DNA from: Marinobacter sp. SS13-12 | GTDB lineage: Bacteria; Pseudomonadota; Gammaproteobacteria; Pseudomonadales; Oleiphilaceae | Length of the DNA stretch: 64,000 bases | Assembly: GCF_030227115.1 (NCBI RefSeq) | Contig: NZ_JASSUA010000001.1 | Location: 1,364,001 to 1,428,000, forward strand | Direction: 5' to 3' | Shown here: in pieces, positions 56,351-64,000 of the stretch | Layout of the letters: every line of letters begins with the position of its first letter | Numbering within the stretch: the stretch's first letter is position 1 | Program-made: the position numbers and the translations under genes | The notes under the pieces: model-generated | The model's input: only the letters and a program-made list of their open reading frames with translations | The model's database searches: none | Told to the model about the DNA's origin: nothing

Positions 56351-56445
56351 GGCGGGGCTTCCTCCCAAAACACGCCGTGAACCCATCCATGGGGGCTCGG
56401 CATTGCCATCCATGGCAATGCACGGTTTTGGGAGGAAGCCCCGCC
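56351..56445. repeat. Double-hairpin cruciform element, copy 2
   Basis: Perfect 21-bp outer arms (56351-56371 and 56425-56445) enclose two small palindromes, CCCATCCATGGG and GCCATCCATGGC. Read on the minus strand it has the same order of parts and GGGTCGGGCG end as the copy at 10421-10517. It lies between trhP and the suf promoter. Confidence 0.88.
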
Positions 56446-56489
56446 CGACCCCTTCGACTAATTGCTGGTCTCCATGAGCCCGACAGTTG

Positions 56490-57809
56490 CTACGGAGAGG
56501 AAGTCAGAATTTTTGTCAGGTAACTGTAGTCTAACGATTGCGGCAGTCGTTCTGGTTTCGGGATACGAACGATATGGCCGCTGCCGGGGGCATAACCCAT
56601 GGCTTCACCATTCCGGTTCTCCATTGTTTCCGCCGAGAACCTAAGGTTGCCGGCCGGTGTGATCAGTTCCAGCGCGTCACCGGGGGCGAACTTGTTCTTT
56701 ACATCGATGGTCAGCCAACGGTCATCCACGTCAGTAATAGTGCCGACGACCTGCTGGCTGCCGTTCAGGGAGGAGCCCTGTTCATAGTTCTGGTATTCCT
56801 GGGGTACGTGGCGGCGCAGGAAGCCTTCGGTGTAGCCTCGGTTGGAGAGGGCTTCGAGCTGGTTCATCAGGTTCATCTCGAAGGGTTTGCCGCCTGTGGC
56901 GTCGTCGATGGCGCGGCGGTAGGCCTGGGTGGTGCGGGCGACGTAGTAGGTGCTTTTGGTGCGGCCTTCGATTTTCAGGGAGTGGATGCCCATTTCTGCC
57001 AGTGCCGCGACGTGCTGGACCGCGCGGAGGTCTTTGGAGTTCATGATGTAGGTGCCGTGTTCATCCTCGTAGGCGGGGATGTAGCTGCCCGGGCGGTTGG
57101 GTTCTTCCAGCAGGATTTCGCGGGGTTCGGCGGTCTGGACCTCGCTGTTGGTTGAGGTGGCAATCAGGTCGCCGGTCTGGTCGTGGCTGTGGCTGACTTC
57201 TTTGTAGTTCCAGCGGCAGGCGTTGGTGCAGGCGCCCTGGTTGGCGTCGCGGTGATTCATGTAGCCGGACAGCAGGCAGCGGCCGGAGTAGGCCATGCAC
57301 AGCGCGCCGTGTACGAAGACTTCCAGTTCCATTGCCGGCACTTTTTCACGGATGTCGCGGATTTCGTCCAGGGCCAGTTCCCGCGAGAGGATAACGCGGC
57401 TGATGCCCTGCCGGCGCCAGAATTCCACCGTTGCCCAGTTGACGGCGTTGGCCTGTACCGATAGGTGTATGGGCTGATCCGGCCATTTTTCCCGCACCAG
57501 CATGATCAGGCCGGGGTCAGACATGATCAGGGCATCCGGCCGGTATTCCAGTACCGGTTCCAGGTCCCGCAAATAGCTTCGCACTTTGTCATTGTGGGGC
57601 GCGATGTTGGATACGAGATAGAACTGTTTGCCCAGTTCATGGGCGCGGGTGATGCCTGCGCCTAAAGCTGTAATGTTTTTGAAGCTGTTATTTCTTACTC
57701 TCAGTGAGTATCGCGGCTGGCCGGCATAGACGGCGTCGGCGCCGTAGGCAAAGGCGGTCTCGAGGTGTTCGGCAGTGCCAGCTGGGGCCAGCAGTTCTGG
57801 GGTTTGCAT
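56490..57809 (-). CDS. trhP: U32-family tRNA hydroxylation protein (YegQ/TrhP)
   Basis: 439-residue member of peptidase family U32, in which TrhP takes part in 5-hydroxyuridine formation at the tRNA wobble position. It starts ELLAPAGTAEHLETAFAYGA and holds the U32 motif ELEVFVHGALCMAYSGRCLLS (quoted in part) near residue 165. Conserved cysteines (CMAYSGRC, CTNACRW) suggest the Fe-S site known for the family. A C-terminal beta domain begins near 370. The length (453 in E. coli) fits YegQ better than TrhA or UbiU/UbiV. Confidence 0.88.
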   Translation of the reverse strand: MQTPELLAPAGTAEHLETAFAYGADAVYAGQPRYSLRVRNNSFKNITALGAGITRAHELGKQFYLVSNIAPHNDKVRSYLRDLEPVLEYRPDALIMSDPGLIMLVREKWPDQPIHLSVQANAVNWATVEFWRRQGISRVILSRELALDEIRDIREKVPAMELEVFVHGALCMAYSGRCLLSGYMNHRDANQGACTNACRWNYKEVSHSHDQTGDLIATSTNSEVQTAEPREILLEEPNRPGSYIPAYEDEHGTYIMNSKDLRAVQHVAALAEMGIHSLKIEGRTKSTYYVARTTQAYRRAIDDATGGKPFEMNLMNQLEALSNRGYTEGFLRRHVPQEYQNYEQGSSLNGSQQVVGTITDVDDRWLTIDVKNKFAPGDALELITPAGNLRFSAETMENRNGEAMGYAPGSGHIVRIPKPERLPQSLDYSYLTKILTSSP

Positions 57810-57987
57810 CGGAGCTCCGGATTAGGCCATCAGTTGTTCGGGAGTTGGCAGCGGCGCATGGTGCCTCATCGAGTGGTTTTTTCCCTTGATGCGGCTCAAG
57901 GCTGGATATGGTTATTTTCGGCTAACATGTGTACGCTGACGTCCGCGGGTGGTTATTGCCTGCATTGAGATATCAGGAGCAAGAGAC

Positions 57988-58341
57988 ATGCAATCAGAAC
58001 CGATGGAGTCCTTCGCGACGAAGGCACCGTTCAGTGCGCGAGTGACTTCGTTGATTGCCGGGCATCTGGAGCGTGGCCGGGTGGGGGTGGAAGCCGTTGC
58101 CTCCCAGCTGCACATGAGCCGGCATACGCTTCACAAAAGGCTGAAGCGGGAGGGCCTGACGTTCGCGGCCTTGCTGGAAGAGATCCGGCGCGAGCGTGCG
58201 CTGGCCTATCTTGATGACCGTAGCAAGTCGCTGGTGGAAATTGCTGAACAACTGGGATTTTCGGAGCTCAGTGCGTTCAGTCGCGCGTTCAAGCGCTGGA
58301 TGGGGAAGTCGCCGGGGGCCTACCGCTCGATGGCGGCATGA
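57988..58341 (+). CDS. Minimal AraC-type DNA-binding protein
   Basis: 117-residue protein consisting almost only of an AraC/XylS C-terminal domain: first HTH near residues 35-55 (VEAVASQLHMSRHTLHKRLK) and second near 80-105 (VEIAEQLGFSELSAFSRAFKRW), ending KSPGAYRS. No ligand-binding N-terminal domain is present. ATG 57988 follows AGGAG by 8 nt, so this is the natural start rather than a truncation artefact. It may be a stand-alone regulator or a remnant of a full-length one. Confidence 0.8.
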   Translation: MQSEPMESFATKAPFSARVTSLIAGHLERGRVGVEAVASQLHMSRHTLHKRLKREGLTFAALLEEIRRERALAYLDDRSKSLVEIAEQLGFSELSAFSRAFKRWMGKSPGAYRSMAA

Positions 58342-58402
58342 GGCAGGCTCAGGCCGCCGGGGCAGCAATATCGCATGCCCCGGTGCCTGCCTTCTTCAGG
58401 TA

Positions 58403-59614
58403 TCAGGCTTTCTTGAAGACCAGGGTACCGTTGGTACCGCCAAAGCCGAAGCTGTTGCTCATCACCAGGGGCAGATCCACGTTGTCCTGCCGTTCCCGCA
58501 CGATGGGGTAGCCTTCGGCGCCTTCGTCCAGGTTCTCGATGTTGGCCGACGGGGCAATAAAGTTCCCCCGCTGCATGATCAGGCTGTAGATGGCTTCGTG
58601 CACACCTGCAGCGCCCAGGGCGTGGCCGCACAGGGGCTTGGTTGAGCTCAGCGGCGGTATCTTGTCACCAAAGGTTTCCTTCAGTGCTTTCAGCTCGGTG
58701 ACATCACCTGCAGGCGTGCTGGTGCCGTGGGTGTTGATGTAGCTGATCTCGCCGTCCACATTCTTCATCGCCTGCTGCATGCAGCGAATCGCGCCTTCGC
58801 CGCTGGGAGCGACCATATCCGCGCCGTCAGAGGTGGCCCCGAAGCCGACCAGTTCAGCCAGGATATTGGCACCGCGGGCTTCTGCATGTTCGAGTGCTTC
58901 CAGTACCAGAATGCCGCCGCCACCGGATATAACAAAGCCGTCCCGGTCCTTGTCATAGGTGCGGGACGCCCTTCCCGGCGTGTCGTTGTACTTGGTGGAC
59001 AATGCACCCATGGCGTCAAACATCAGGCTCAGGGTCCAGTGGATGTCTTCGCCGCCACCGGCAAACATGACGTCCTGACGGCCCAGGGCAATCAGGTCGC
59101 CAGCGTGGCCGATGGAATGGGCACTGGTGGCGCAGGCAGACGTAATGCCGTAGTTGACGCCGGTAATGCCGAATGCGGTGGACAGAGAGGCGTTGATGGC
59201 GCTGCCCATGGTGCGCGGAACGCGATAAGGGCCGACCCGGCGGATGCCTTTGGCGCGATGGGTGTCGATCGCGTCCATCAGCTCCACTGTGGAAGCACCA
59301 CCTGCGCCAGTAATCACGCCGGTAGAGTTGGCACGGATCTGCTCATCGGTGAGCCCCGCCTGCGCAATGGCTTCTTTCATCGCCAGGTAGGTGTAACCGG
59401 AGGCCGGGCACATGAAGCGCATCAGCTTGCGGTCGATCAGGTCTGGCAGGTTGAGGTCGATCTGGCCGCATACATGGCTGCGCAGACCGTTGTCCTTGGC
59501 TTCCTGACTGAAGCCGATGCCGGGTATTGAGTCCCGCAAAGAACGGGTCACTTCGTCTTGATTGGTTCCTAGGCTGGAGACAATCCCCATACCTGTAATA
59601 ACAACACGACGCAT
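58403..59614 (-). CDS. fabB: 3-oxoacyl-ACP synthase I (FabB)
   Basis: 403-residue condensing enzyme for elongation of unsaturated fatty acids. The catalytic triad is visible: Cys in [11 protein letters not shown] near residue 161, His in [11 protein letters not shown] near 297, and His in [12 protein letters not shown] near 333. It starts [16 protein letters not shown]. It lies 10 nt downstream of fabA, the usual fabAB operon of organisms with the anaerobic unsaturated fatty acid pathway. Confidence 0.95.
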   Translation of the reverse strand: MRRVVITGMGIVSSLGTNQDEVTRSLRDSIPGIGFSQEAKDNGLRSHVCGQIDLNLPDLIDRKLMRFMCPASGYTYLAMKEAIAQAGLTDEQIRANSTGVITGAGGASTVELMDAIDTHRAKGIRRVGPYRVPRTMGSAINASLSTAFGITGVNYGITSACATSAHSIGHAGDLIALGRQDVMFAGGGEDIHWTLSLMFDAMGALSTKYNDTPGRASRTYDKDRDGFVISGGGGILVLEALEHAEARGANILAELVGFGATSDGADMVAPSGEGAIRCMQQAMKNVDGEISYINTHGTSTPAGDVTELKALKETFGDKIPPLSSTKPLCGHALGAAGVHEAIYSLIMQRGNFIAPSANIENLDEGAEGYPIVRERQDNVDLPLVMSNSFGFGGTNGTLVFKKA

Positions 59615-59624
59615 TTAATGGCTC

Positions 59625-60134
59625 CTAAAAGTCATCCGTAGAATTGAACATGCCAACCTTCAGATCCTTGGCAGTGTAGATCTCGCGGCCATCCACTTCC
59701 ATGCGGGCATCGGCGATAGCCATGGTGAGCTTGCGGCGGATTACCCGTTTGATGTCGAGGTGGTAGCGAACCAGTTTATTCTTCGGCAGCACCTGGCCAG
59801 AAAACTTCACTTCCCCGCATCCCAGTGCCCGGCCCTTGCCTTCGCCGCCGGTTGCCGCCAGGAAAAAACCCACCAGTTGCCACATGGCATCCAGTCCCAG
59901 GCAGCCGGGCATAACCGGGTCATCGACAAAATGAACCTTGAAGAACCACAGGTCCGGGTCGATATCCAGCTCGGCAACAATGCTGCCTTTACCGTACTGC
60001 CCGTCGGTTTCGCTGAAATGGGTTACGCGGTCCATCATCAGCATTTCGTTGATGGGCAGCCGCATCTTGCCTGGGAAAAGCGTACCTTGCCCGCAGGCTT
60101 CCAGATCCGCCTTGTCAAAGTGATCGGGGGTCAT
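59625..60134 (-). CDS. fabA: 3-hydroxydecanoyl-ACP dehydratase/isomerase (FabA)
   Basis: 169-residue hot-dog-fold enzyme that introduces the cis double bond at C10. The active His and Asp are in [22 protein letters not shown] (quoted as [18 protein letters not shown]) near residues 70-84. The Cys of the CGQG segment near the N-terminus is also conserved in the family. It is first in fabAB. I see no clear FabR or FadR operator upstream. Confidence 0.95.
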   Translation of the reverse strand: MTPDHFDKADLEACGQGTLFPGKMRLPINEMLMMDRVTHFSETDGQYGKGSIVAELDIDPDLWFFKVHFVDDPVMPGCLGLDAMWQLVGFFLAATGGEGKGRALGCGEVKFSGQVLPKNKLVRYHLDIKRVIRRKLTMAIADARMEVDGREIYTAKDLKVGMFNSTDDF

Positions 60135-60314
60135 AATGCCATTATTCCTGTTACAAAATGGTTTCTTATACTTTAGCTGTTATTCCCCATATGGCTATTG
60201 ACCATTGGTTGCAGTTTTCAGGGAAACGGGTGGGAGTGGTTGATGGTCATCAAGGTGTCGTTTGGTGCTTTTGGTTATTTTTCAGGCTGACCCTGACAGA
60301 TACAAGGAGCCGCC

Positions 60315-60827
60315 ATGTCAGCGAAAAGTAAAGCCTGGGGCAAACTGAGCCGCAGGGATGGCCGCGTAAGTGCAAAGCTCAAACGCAGCACGGACCACGA
60401 CCCTGCAGAAGTGTGGGCAATGCTTACCGACCCGGCTAACCTGGCGAATTGGTTGGCGCCGGGAACGATTGAGCAGTGGCCCGGCGGGTCGGTCAAAATC
60501 GATTTCGGCCAGAGTGGCTCCGCGATAGACAGCTACGTTCGCGCTATCAAGCCTGAACGGCTGCTGGAGTATTCCTGGAGTGCCGGTAGCGAGCCGCAAC
60601 GCCCGATACGCTGGGATCTGCTTCCGGAATCAGAGGGAACAACGGTAGAACTGACATTGCTGTTGCCGGACGACCATCGAGTGGCGATTTCCTGTGCCGG
60701 CTGGGACGCTCATCTGGAAATGCTGATGGCGTCACTTGAGGGGATTCACATCCATTTTCCTGCTGATCGCTTCCGCGAGGCAAGGGCAGCGTTCAGTGCA
60801 ATTGCCGAGGAAGAGCTGGCCGCCTGA
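60315..60827 (+). CDS. AHSA1/SRPBCC-domain protein
   Basis: 170-residue protein. The segment HDPAEVWAMLTDPANLANWLAP near residues 28-49 (quoted as VWAMLTDPANLANWLAP) and the C-terminal WDAHLEMLMASLEG helix match the AHSA1/START-like SRPBCC fold. AAGGAG lies 6 nt upstream. Ligand and role are unknown; it is a single-gene unit between fabA and nnrS. Confidence 0.75.
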   Translation: MSAKSKAWGKLSRRDGRVSAKLKRSTDHDPAEVWAMLTDPANLANWLAPGTIEQWPGGSVKIDFGQSGSAIDSYVRAIKPERLLEYSWSAGSEPQRPIRWDLLPESEGTTVELTLLLPDDHRVAISCAGWDAHLEMLMASLEGIHIHFPADRFREARAAFSAIAEEELAA

Positions 60828-60862
60828 CCGGCTCTTCCTGTTTTGCGAATCCCCCGGAAAGC

Positions 60863-62047
60863 TCAGCCTTCCTTCCCATCCGGCCTTGGTGACGCCAGTA
60901 TGCGGGTATAACGGGCCAGGAATAGGCCGAATGCGAGCACCCATAACAGGGAGCTTATCCCCACACCCGCGTGCCAGGGCATGGCTTCGAATGCAGTGAC
61001 CACGCGCACCAGCGCCGCCAGGTGAATCATTATAAATGCCGTGACCAGGCTCCGGGGAAGAACCAGAGGGCGGCCGGTGTGGCCCAGTGATACCCGGGCG
61101 ATGACACCCAGAATCAGACACCCAACGGCACCGGTGCCGGCTGCATGAGTCCAGGCGCTGGCGGGCCAGCCCGCGAGAATGGAACCGGCAAGCAAAAGCA
61201 GAGCAACCGGCACCCAGAGGATAGACAGGTGCAGCACCCACAGCAGCGGCTCCTTGCGGAACAGCCAGCCTTTCCAGCCCGCGAGACGCACCAGCATCAG
61301 TACGGCAGCAGTCACGGCGAGAATGGCTGTTACGGTTTGCCAACCGGACACCAGTGATGCCATCAGCAGCACCATGTTGAACAGGACGGCCATGTCCAGG
61401 GCCGGAACCATCCTGACCTGAGTGGCATCCAGCCCCCGTTGACGGAGCCAGCCGGCGGAGAACGCAGGGGTGATACGCCCACCAATAATGCTGATCAGCG
61501 CCATTGCCATGATCAGTGCGCCGTAGCTGAAGGCGGGGTCGAGTCGGGTTACAAAGCCGATCTGCATCAGCCAGAGCAGTCCCAGTACCACCAGAATCAT
61601 CAGTTGTCGCTTCTGCTTGGCATGCACCACGCGCCAGCCGGCGTCCAGCATGACCAGGGGCAGGAAAGCGAGGTTTACGCCATGAACCAGCCAGTCAGGC
61701 AGGCCCGCGCCGAACGCCAGTAATAGCCGCCCTGCAAGCCAGACGCCCCACAGCAGAACCAGACGCAAGCCGTGCGTGCGTTCGGTTTGGGTCCATACGC
61801 ACACCGCGGTCAGCAGGAAGCCGGCGATGGCGGCGGACAGAAAGCCGAACAGCATTTCATGCTGATGCCAGAACAGGCCCGGCATGGCCAATGGCAGTTG
61901 AATGACGCCACTGACCTGCAGTACCCACACGGGGATGGCCAACATGGCCAGTACGGTCATGGAGAGGAAGAAGATCCTGAACGGGTAGCCGAACAGCTGG
62001 CGGATGCTTGCGCCTGCTTCGGTTTCAGTTGTGGGGATAGCCTGCAT
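60863..62047 (-). CDS. nnrS: NnrS-family haem-copper membrane protein
   Basis: 394-residue inner-membrane protein with about twelve helices. Family features are an early WVLQVSGVIQLPLAMPGLFWHQHEMLFGF region (quoted: LFWHQHEMLFGF, with His metal ligands) and later SLGHTGRPL. NnrS reduces the damage caused by nitric oxide and is controlled by NO regulators in many proteobacteria. An NsrR-like box lies about 30 bp upstream of its start. Confidence 0.88.
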   Translation of the reverse strand: MQAIPTTETEAGASIRQLFGYPFRIFFLSMTVLAMLAIPVWVLQVSGVIQLPLAMPGLFWHQHEMLFGFLSAAIAGFLLTAVCVWTQTERTHGLRLVLLWGVWLAGRLLLAFGAGLPDWLVHGVNLAFLPLVMLDAGWRVVHAKQKRQLMILVVLGLLWLMQIGFVTRLDPAFSYGALIMAMALISIIGGRITPAFSAGWLRQRGLDATQVRMVPALDMAVLFNMVLLMASLVSGWQTVTAILAVTAAVLMLVRLAGWKGWLFRKEPLLWVLHLSILWVPVALLLLAGSILAGWPASAWTHAAGTGAVGCLILGVIARVSLGHTGRPLVLPRSLVTAFIMIHLAALVRVVTAFEAMPWHAGVGISSLLWVLAFGLFLARYTRILASPRPDGKEG

Positions 62048-62076
62048 GACAATGACTCCACTGGCGGTCTGAATAT

Positions 62077-62099
62077 AACATGTATAATAAATAAATGTT
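62077..62099. promoter_or_regulatory. NsrR-like NO-responsive operator
   Basis: The 23-bp site has left half AACATGTATAA and right half AAATAAATGTT around one central base. It matches 20 of 23 positions of the AANATGYATTT-N-AAATRCATNTT form. It is placed to block the nnrS promoter when NO is absent. Confidence 0.55.
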
Positions 62100-62176
62100 T
62101 AAAGGAATAACATACCCATCAGGCGGTAGTTTTGCGTACAATGCGGCTATCGATTTGATTCCCAATGGATTAGTTT

Positions 62177-62548
62177 ATGAGTAGTTACCTGATTCTGAAA
62201 AGCGTCCACATGATTGCAGCCTACCTGACGGTAGTGCTGTTTGCATTGCGCCTGCTCCTGGATGCGGTGGGCAAGCCCCAGTGGCGTAAGACTCCGCTGC
62301 GCTGGATACCTCACGCCAACGATACGGTTCTGTTGGTGGCCGCCATCAGCCTGCTGTTTGTAACGCCCTGGATGCCGTTTGTGCACGGTTGGCTGACAGC
62401 GAAGATATTCCTGTTGGTTGGCTACATTGTAGCGGGCGTGTTCGCAATGAAGGAAACCCGGAGTCTACAGGTGCGGCTGATTGCATCTGTGCTGGCGCTG
62501 GTCCAGATCATGGCCATTTTCCACCTGGCTGTCGCCAAACCCTTCTGA
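62177..62548 (+). CDS. SirB2-family membrane protein
   Basis: 123-residue protein with four hydrophobic helices and the SirB2 signature (SYLILKSVHMIAAYLTVVLF, RWIPHANDTVLLVAAI). The family is named for a Salmonella invasion-gene regulator locus, but the biochemical function is unknown. It is divergent from nnrS. Confidence 0.85.
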   Translation: MSSYLILKSVHMIAAYLTVVLFALRLLLDAVGKPQWRKTPLRWIPHANDTVLLVAAISLLFVTPWMPFVHGWLTAKIFLLVGYIVAGVFAMKETRSLQVRLIASVLALVQIMAIFHLAVAKPF

Positions 62549-62566
62549 TCCCTGTAAAGCCGGGGG

Positions 62567-63397
62567 TCAGTGGCCCCCGGACTTCTCTGACATCTGCCTG
62601 GTCAATTCCTTCAACTGTTCCTGCACCCCCTGCAGCTGGCGGGCAATCTCATCCCGCTCGTCGTGGGCCTGTTGCGCCTGTTTGGCGTTCTGCTCCTCGC
62701 TCATCACTTCCAGAATCGCCCCGATCATCATGTTCAGGAATACAAACGCCGTCAGGAAGATAAACGTCAGATAGTAGATCCAGCTTAGCGGATACTGATC
62801 CATGGTGGCGTACATGACGTCTGTCCAATCCTCGAAGGTTGCCACCCGGAAAAGGGTAAGCATGGCGATGGCAACATCCCCCCACAGCTCCTCATCCACT
62901 TTCGCAAAGAACATGGAGCCCATGGCGGCGTAAATATAGAAGATGATGAACATCAGCACAGCGATGTAGCCCATGCGGGGAATGGCTTTCAGCAGGGAGT
63001 TGATCAGAAACCGCAGCTCCGGCACCACGGAAATCAACCTCAATACCCTGAACACCCTCAGCAGCCGGCCGAGCAGAACCGCGTCTGAATTGTCCAGCGG
63101 AATCAGACTGCCAAGCACAACAAGCGTATCGAACAGGTTCCAGCCGTCCATCAGGAAGCGTTTCTTGTTGGGGCAGGCGGCAAACCTGAACAGTATTTCC
63201 AGCAGGAAAAAAATCGTGATGGCGTTGTCCATCACGATCAGTGAACCTTCCACCAGTGGCGGCAATTCATAGGTTTTGGCGCCAATCGTCAGGGCGGACA
63301 GGATGATGATGCCAATGACAACGCTCTGGAATAGCCGGCTGGATTCAATGTGTCGCAGCCGCTCGAAACCGGTTGCTGAACTCGATTGGGGTGACAT
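62567..63397 (-). CDS. Bacterial voltage-gated cation channel (NavBac-like)
   Basis: 276-residue six-helix channel subunit. S4 is rich in arginines (LLGRLLRVFRVLRLISVVPELR, quoted in part), with S3 before it (WNLFDTLVVLGSLI). The pore loop reads LFRVATFEDWTDVMY, with FEDWTD where well-studied Nav channels have LESWS. S6 (FILTAFVFLNMMIGAIL-like) is followed by a coiled-coil C-terminus (EEQNAKQAQQAHDERDEIARQ, quoted in part). ATG 63397 is chosen; a TTG at 63409 is possible. Ion selectivity is not certain. Confidence 0.85.
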   Translation of the reverse strand: MSPQSSSATGFERLRHIESSRLFQSVVIGIIILSALTIGAKTYELPPLVEGSLIVMDNAITIFFLLEILFRFAACPNKKRFLMDGWNLFDTLVVLGSLIPLDNSDAVLLGRLLRVFRVLRLISVVPELRFLINSLLKAIPRMGYIAVLMFIIFYIYAAMGSMFFAKVDEELWGDVAIAMLTLFRVATFEDWTDVMYATMDQYPLSWIYYLTFIFLTAFVFLNMMIGAILEVMSEEQNAKQAQQAHDERDEIARQLQGVQEQLKELTRQMSEKSGGH

Positions 63398-63471
63398 GGA
63401 TAACAACAACTCCAGGCAGTTCGTGGAGCCCGAATTCTAAAGCGAGTGGGACGAGTTGGATACAGCCTGCG

Positions 63472-63496
63472 AAAAAAGCCCCCGGAGGTCGGGGGC
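63472..63496 (-). terminator. Rho-independent terminator after narK-like gene
   Basis: On the minus strand GCCCCCG-ACCTC-CGGGGGC (7-bp stem) is followed by TTTTTTC. It lies about 45 nt past the stop of the transporter gene and separates it from the channel gene. Confidence 0.88.
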
Positions 63497-63542
63497 GTGG
63501 TAGCGCAGGTCAAGGCTACAAGGGCAAAAGCTTCTGAGAGTG

Positions 63543-64000
63543 TTACTTCAGGGGCGGATGGCCCTTGGTCAGCCGGTCATTCTCCCTGTCCGGGCGGTTC
63601 AGCGGATAGAACAGCTGCGGCGATGCCAGCTCCGGCAGGTCGGTCTTGGACTCCTGGGCCGCCCATTCCACCCTTTCGGCAGAACGGATGGCGTAGTGCA
63701 TCCAGACGAGGGCAGAAGCCACGATCACGAACATCAACATAAAGCTGCTCTGCCAGACCCCGGTAATGTCGTTCAGCACACCAAACATCAGTGGCAGCAG
63801 GAATCCCCCAAGGCCGCCTATCATGCCGACGACGCCGCCCACAGCGCCAACGTGGGTGGGGTAGTAGACCGGGATGTGCTTGTACACAGCCGCCTTTCCC
63901 AGTGACATGAAAAAGCCGAGGATGAAGGTGAGAACCACGAATGGCACCAGGCCTACTTCGAGGAAGAAGCGGATATCGCCATCAATGCCGTGTACCACGT
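63543..64000 (-). CDS. NarK/NNP-family nitrate/nitrite transporter (5' end off window)
   Basis: At least 151 C-terminal residues of a major-facilitator nitrate/nitrite transporter; the frame stays open past 64000. The nitrate signature is seen in GKAAVYKHIPVYYPTHVGAV and GGVVGMIGGLGGFLLPL (glycine-rich helix 11). The hydrophilic C-terminal tail (about 40 residues) is as in NarK1/NarK2 proteins. With nnrS nearby it suggests nitrate respiration or denitrification. Confidence 0.88.
   Translation of the reverse strand, partial: VVHGIDGDIRFFLEVGLVPFVVLTFILGFFMSLGKAAVYKHIPVYYPTHVGAVGGVVGMIGGLGGFLLPLMFGVLNDITGVWQSSFMLMFVIVASALVWMHYAIRSAERVEWAAQESKTDLPELASPQLFYPLNRPDRENDRLTKGHPPLK

Overview
The window is gene-dense, moderately high-GC chromosome of a marine gammaproteobacterium. 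Gene content and protein style suggest Marinobacter or a close relative: a TRAP-fed glycolate oxidase locus, an arc operon with a YfcC-type carrier, a suf-only Fe-S operon, FlgP/FlgT flagellar ring proteins, NnrS/NarK, and the gpmI-envC-ctpA-yibQ and mutY-yggX neighbourhoods. The genus is inferred; no rRNA is present to confirm it.

Layout. 1-2.8 kb: polar amino-acid ABC importer (minus strand, last permease cut by the window edge). 2.9-11.8 kb: FadR/GlcC-type regulator divergent from a TRAP transporter (P, Q, M) followed by GlcG-like, GlcD, GlcE and GlcF; two TGGTC-N-GACCA operators lie in the divergent promoter. 11.9-13.3 kb: DUF4124 protein and a Na/Ca exchanger. 13.5-18.2 kb: arginine deiminase operon (YfcC carrier, arcA, arcB, arcC) behind a well-placed Anr/Fnr box. 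18.2-19.2 kb: a 51-residue ArfA-type ribosome-rescue protein whose stop codon sits in the tip of an 18-bp hairpin, then an NYN-domain nuclease-like gene.

19.2-28.2 kb is a genomic island. A 39-bp copy of the 3' half of tRNA-Phe lies at its left end and the intact tRNA-Phe at its right end. It carries a NucS-like nuclease, a HigB/HigA-IrrE toxin-antitoxin pair with its operator, and a type IB (EcoAI-like) restriction-modification system; no integrase is left.

28.2-46.2 kb is housekeeping: yggX-mutY-asmA, hisBHAF, yibQ-ctpA-envC-gpmI, yibN, secB, trmL, a thiolase, a pteridine reductase and cca. 46.3-49.5 kb: TraF-like outer-membrane protein and flgP-flgT. 49.6-56.2 kb: sufBCDSA-sufT-sufE on the minus strand, with a near-consensus IscR type I site over the promoter. 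56.5-64 kb: trhP, a minimal AraC protein, fabBA, an AHSA1-like protein, nnrS with an NsrR-like box, sirB2, a bacterial Nav-type channel and the end of a narK nitrate/nitrite transporter.

Two repeat families stand out. One is a REP/REPIN-like palindrome (35.4 and 50.6 kb). The other is a double-hairpin cruciform element built on two ATGGAT palindromes inside long variable arms (10.4 and 56.4 kb). Several regulatory sites (GntR, Anr, IscR, NsrR, HigA) can be read directly and fit the genes they precede.
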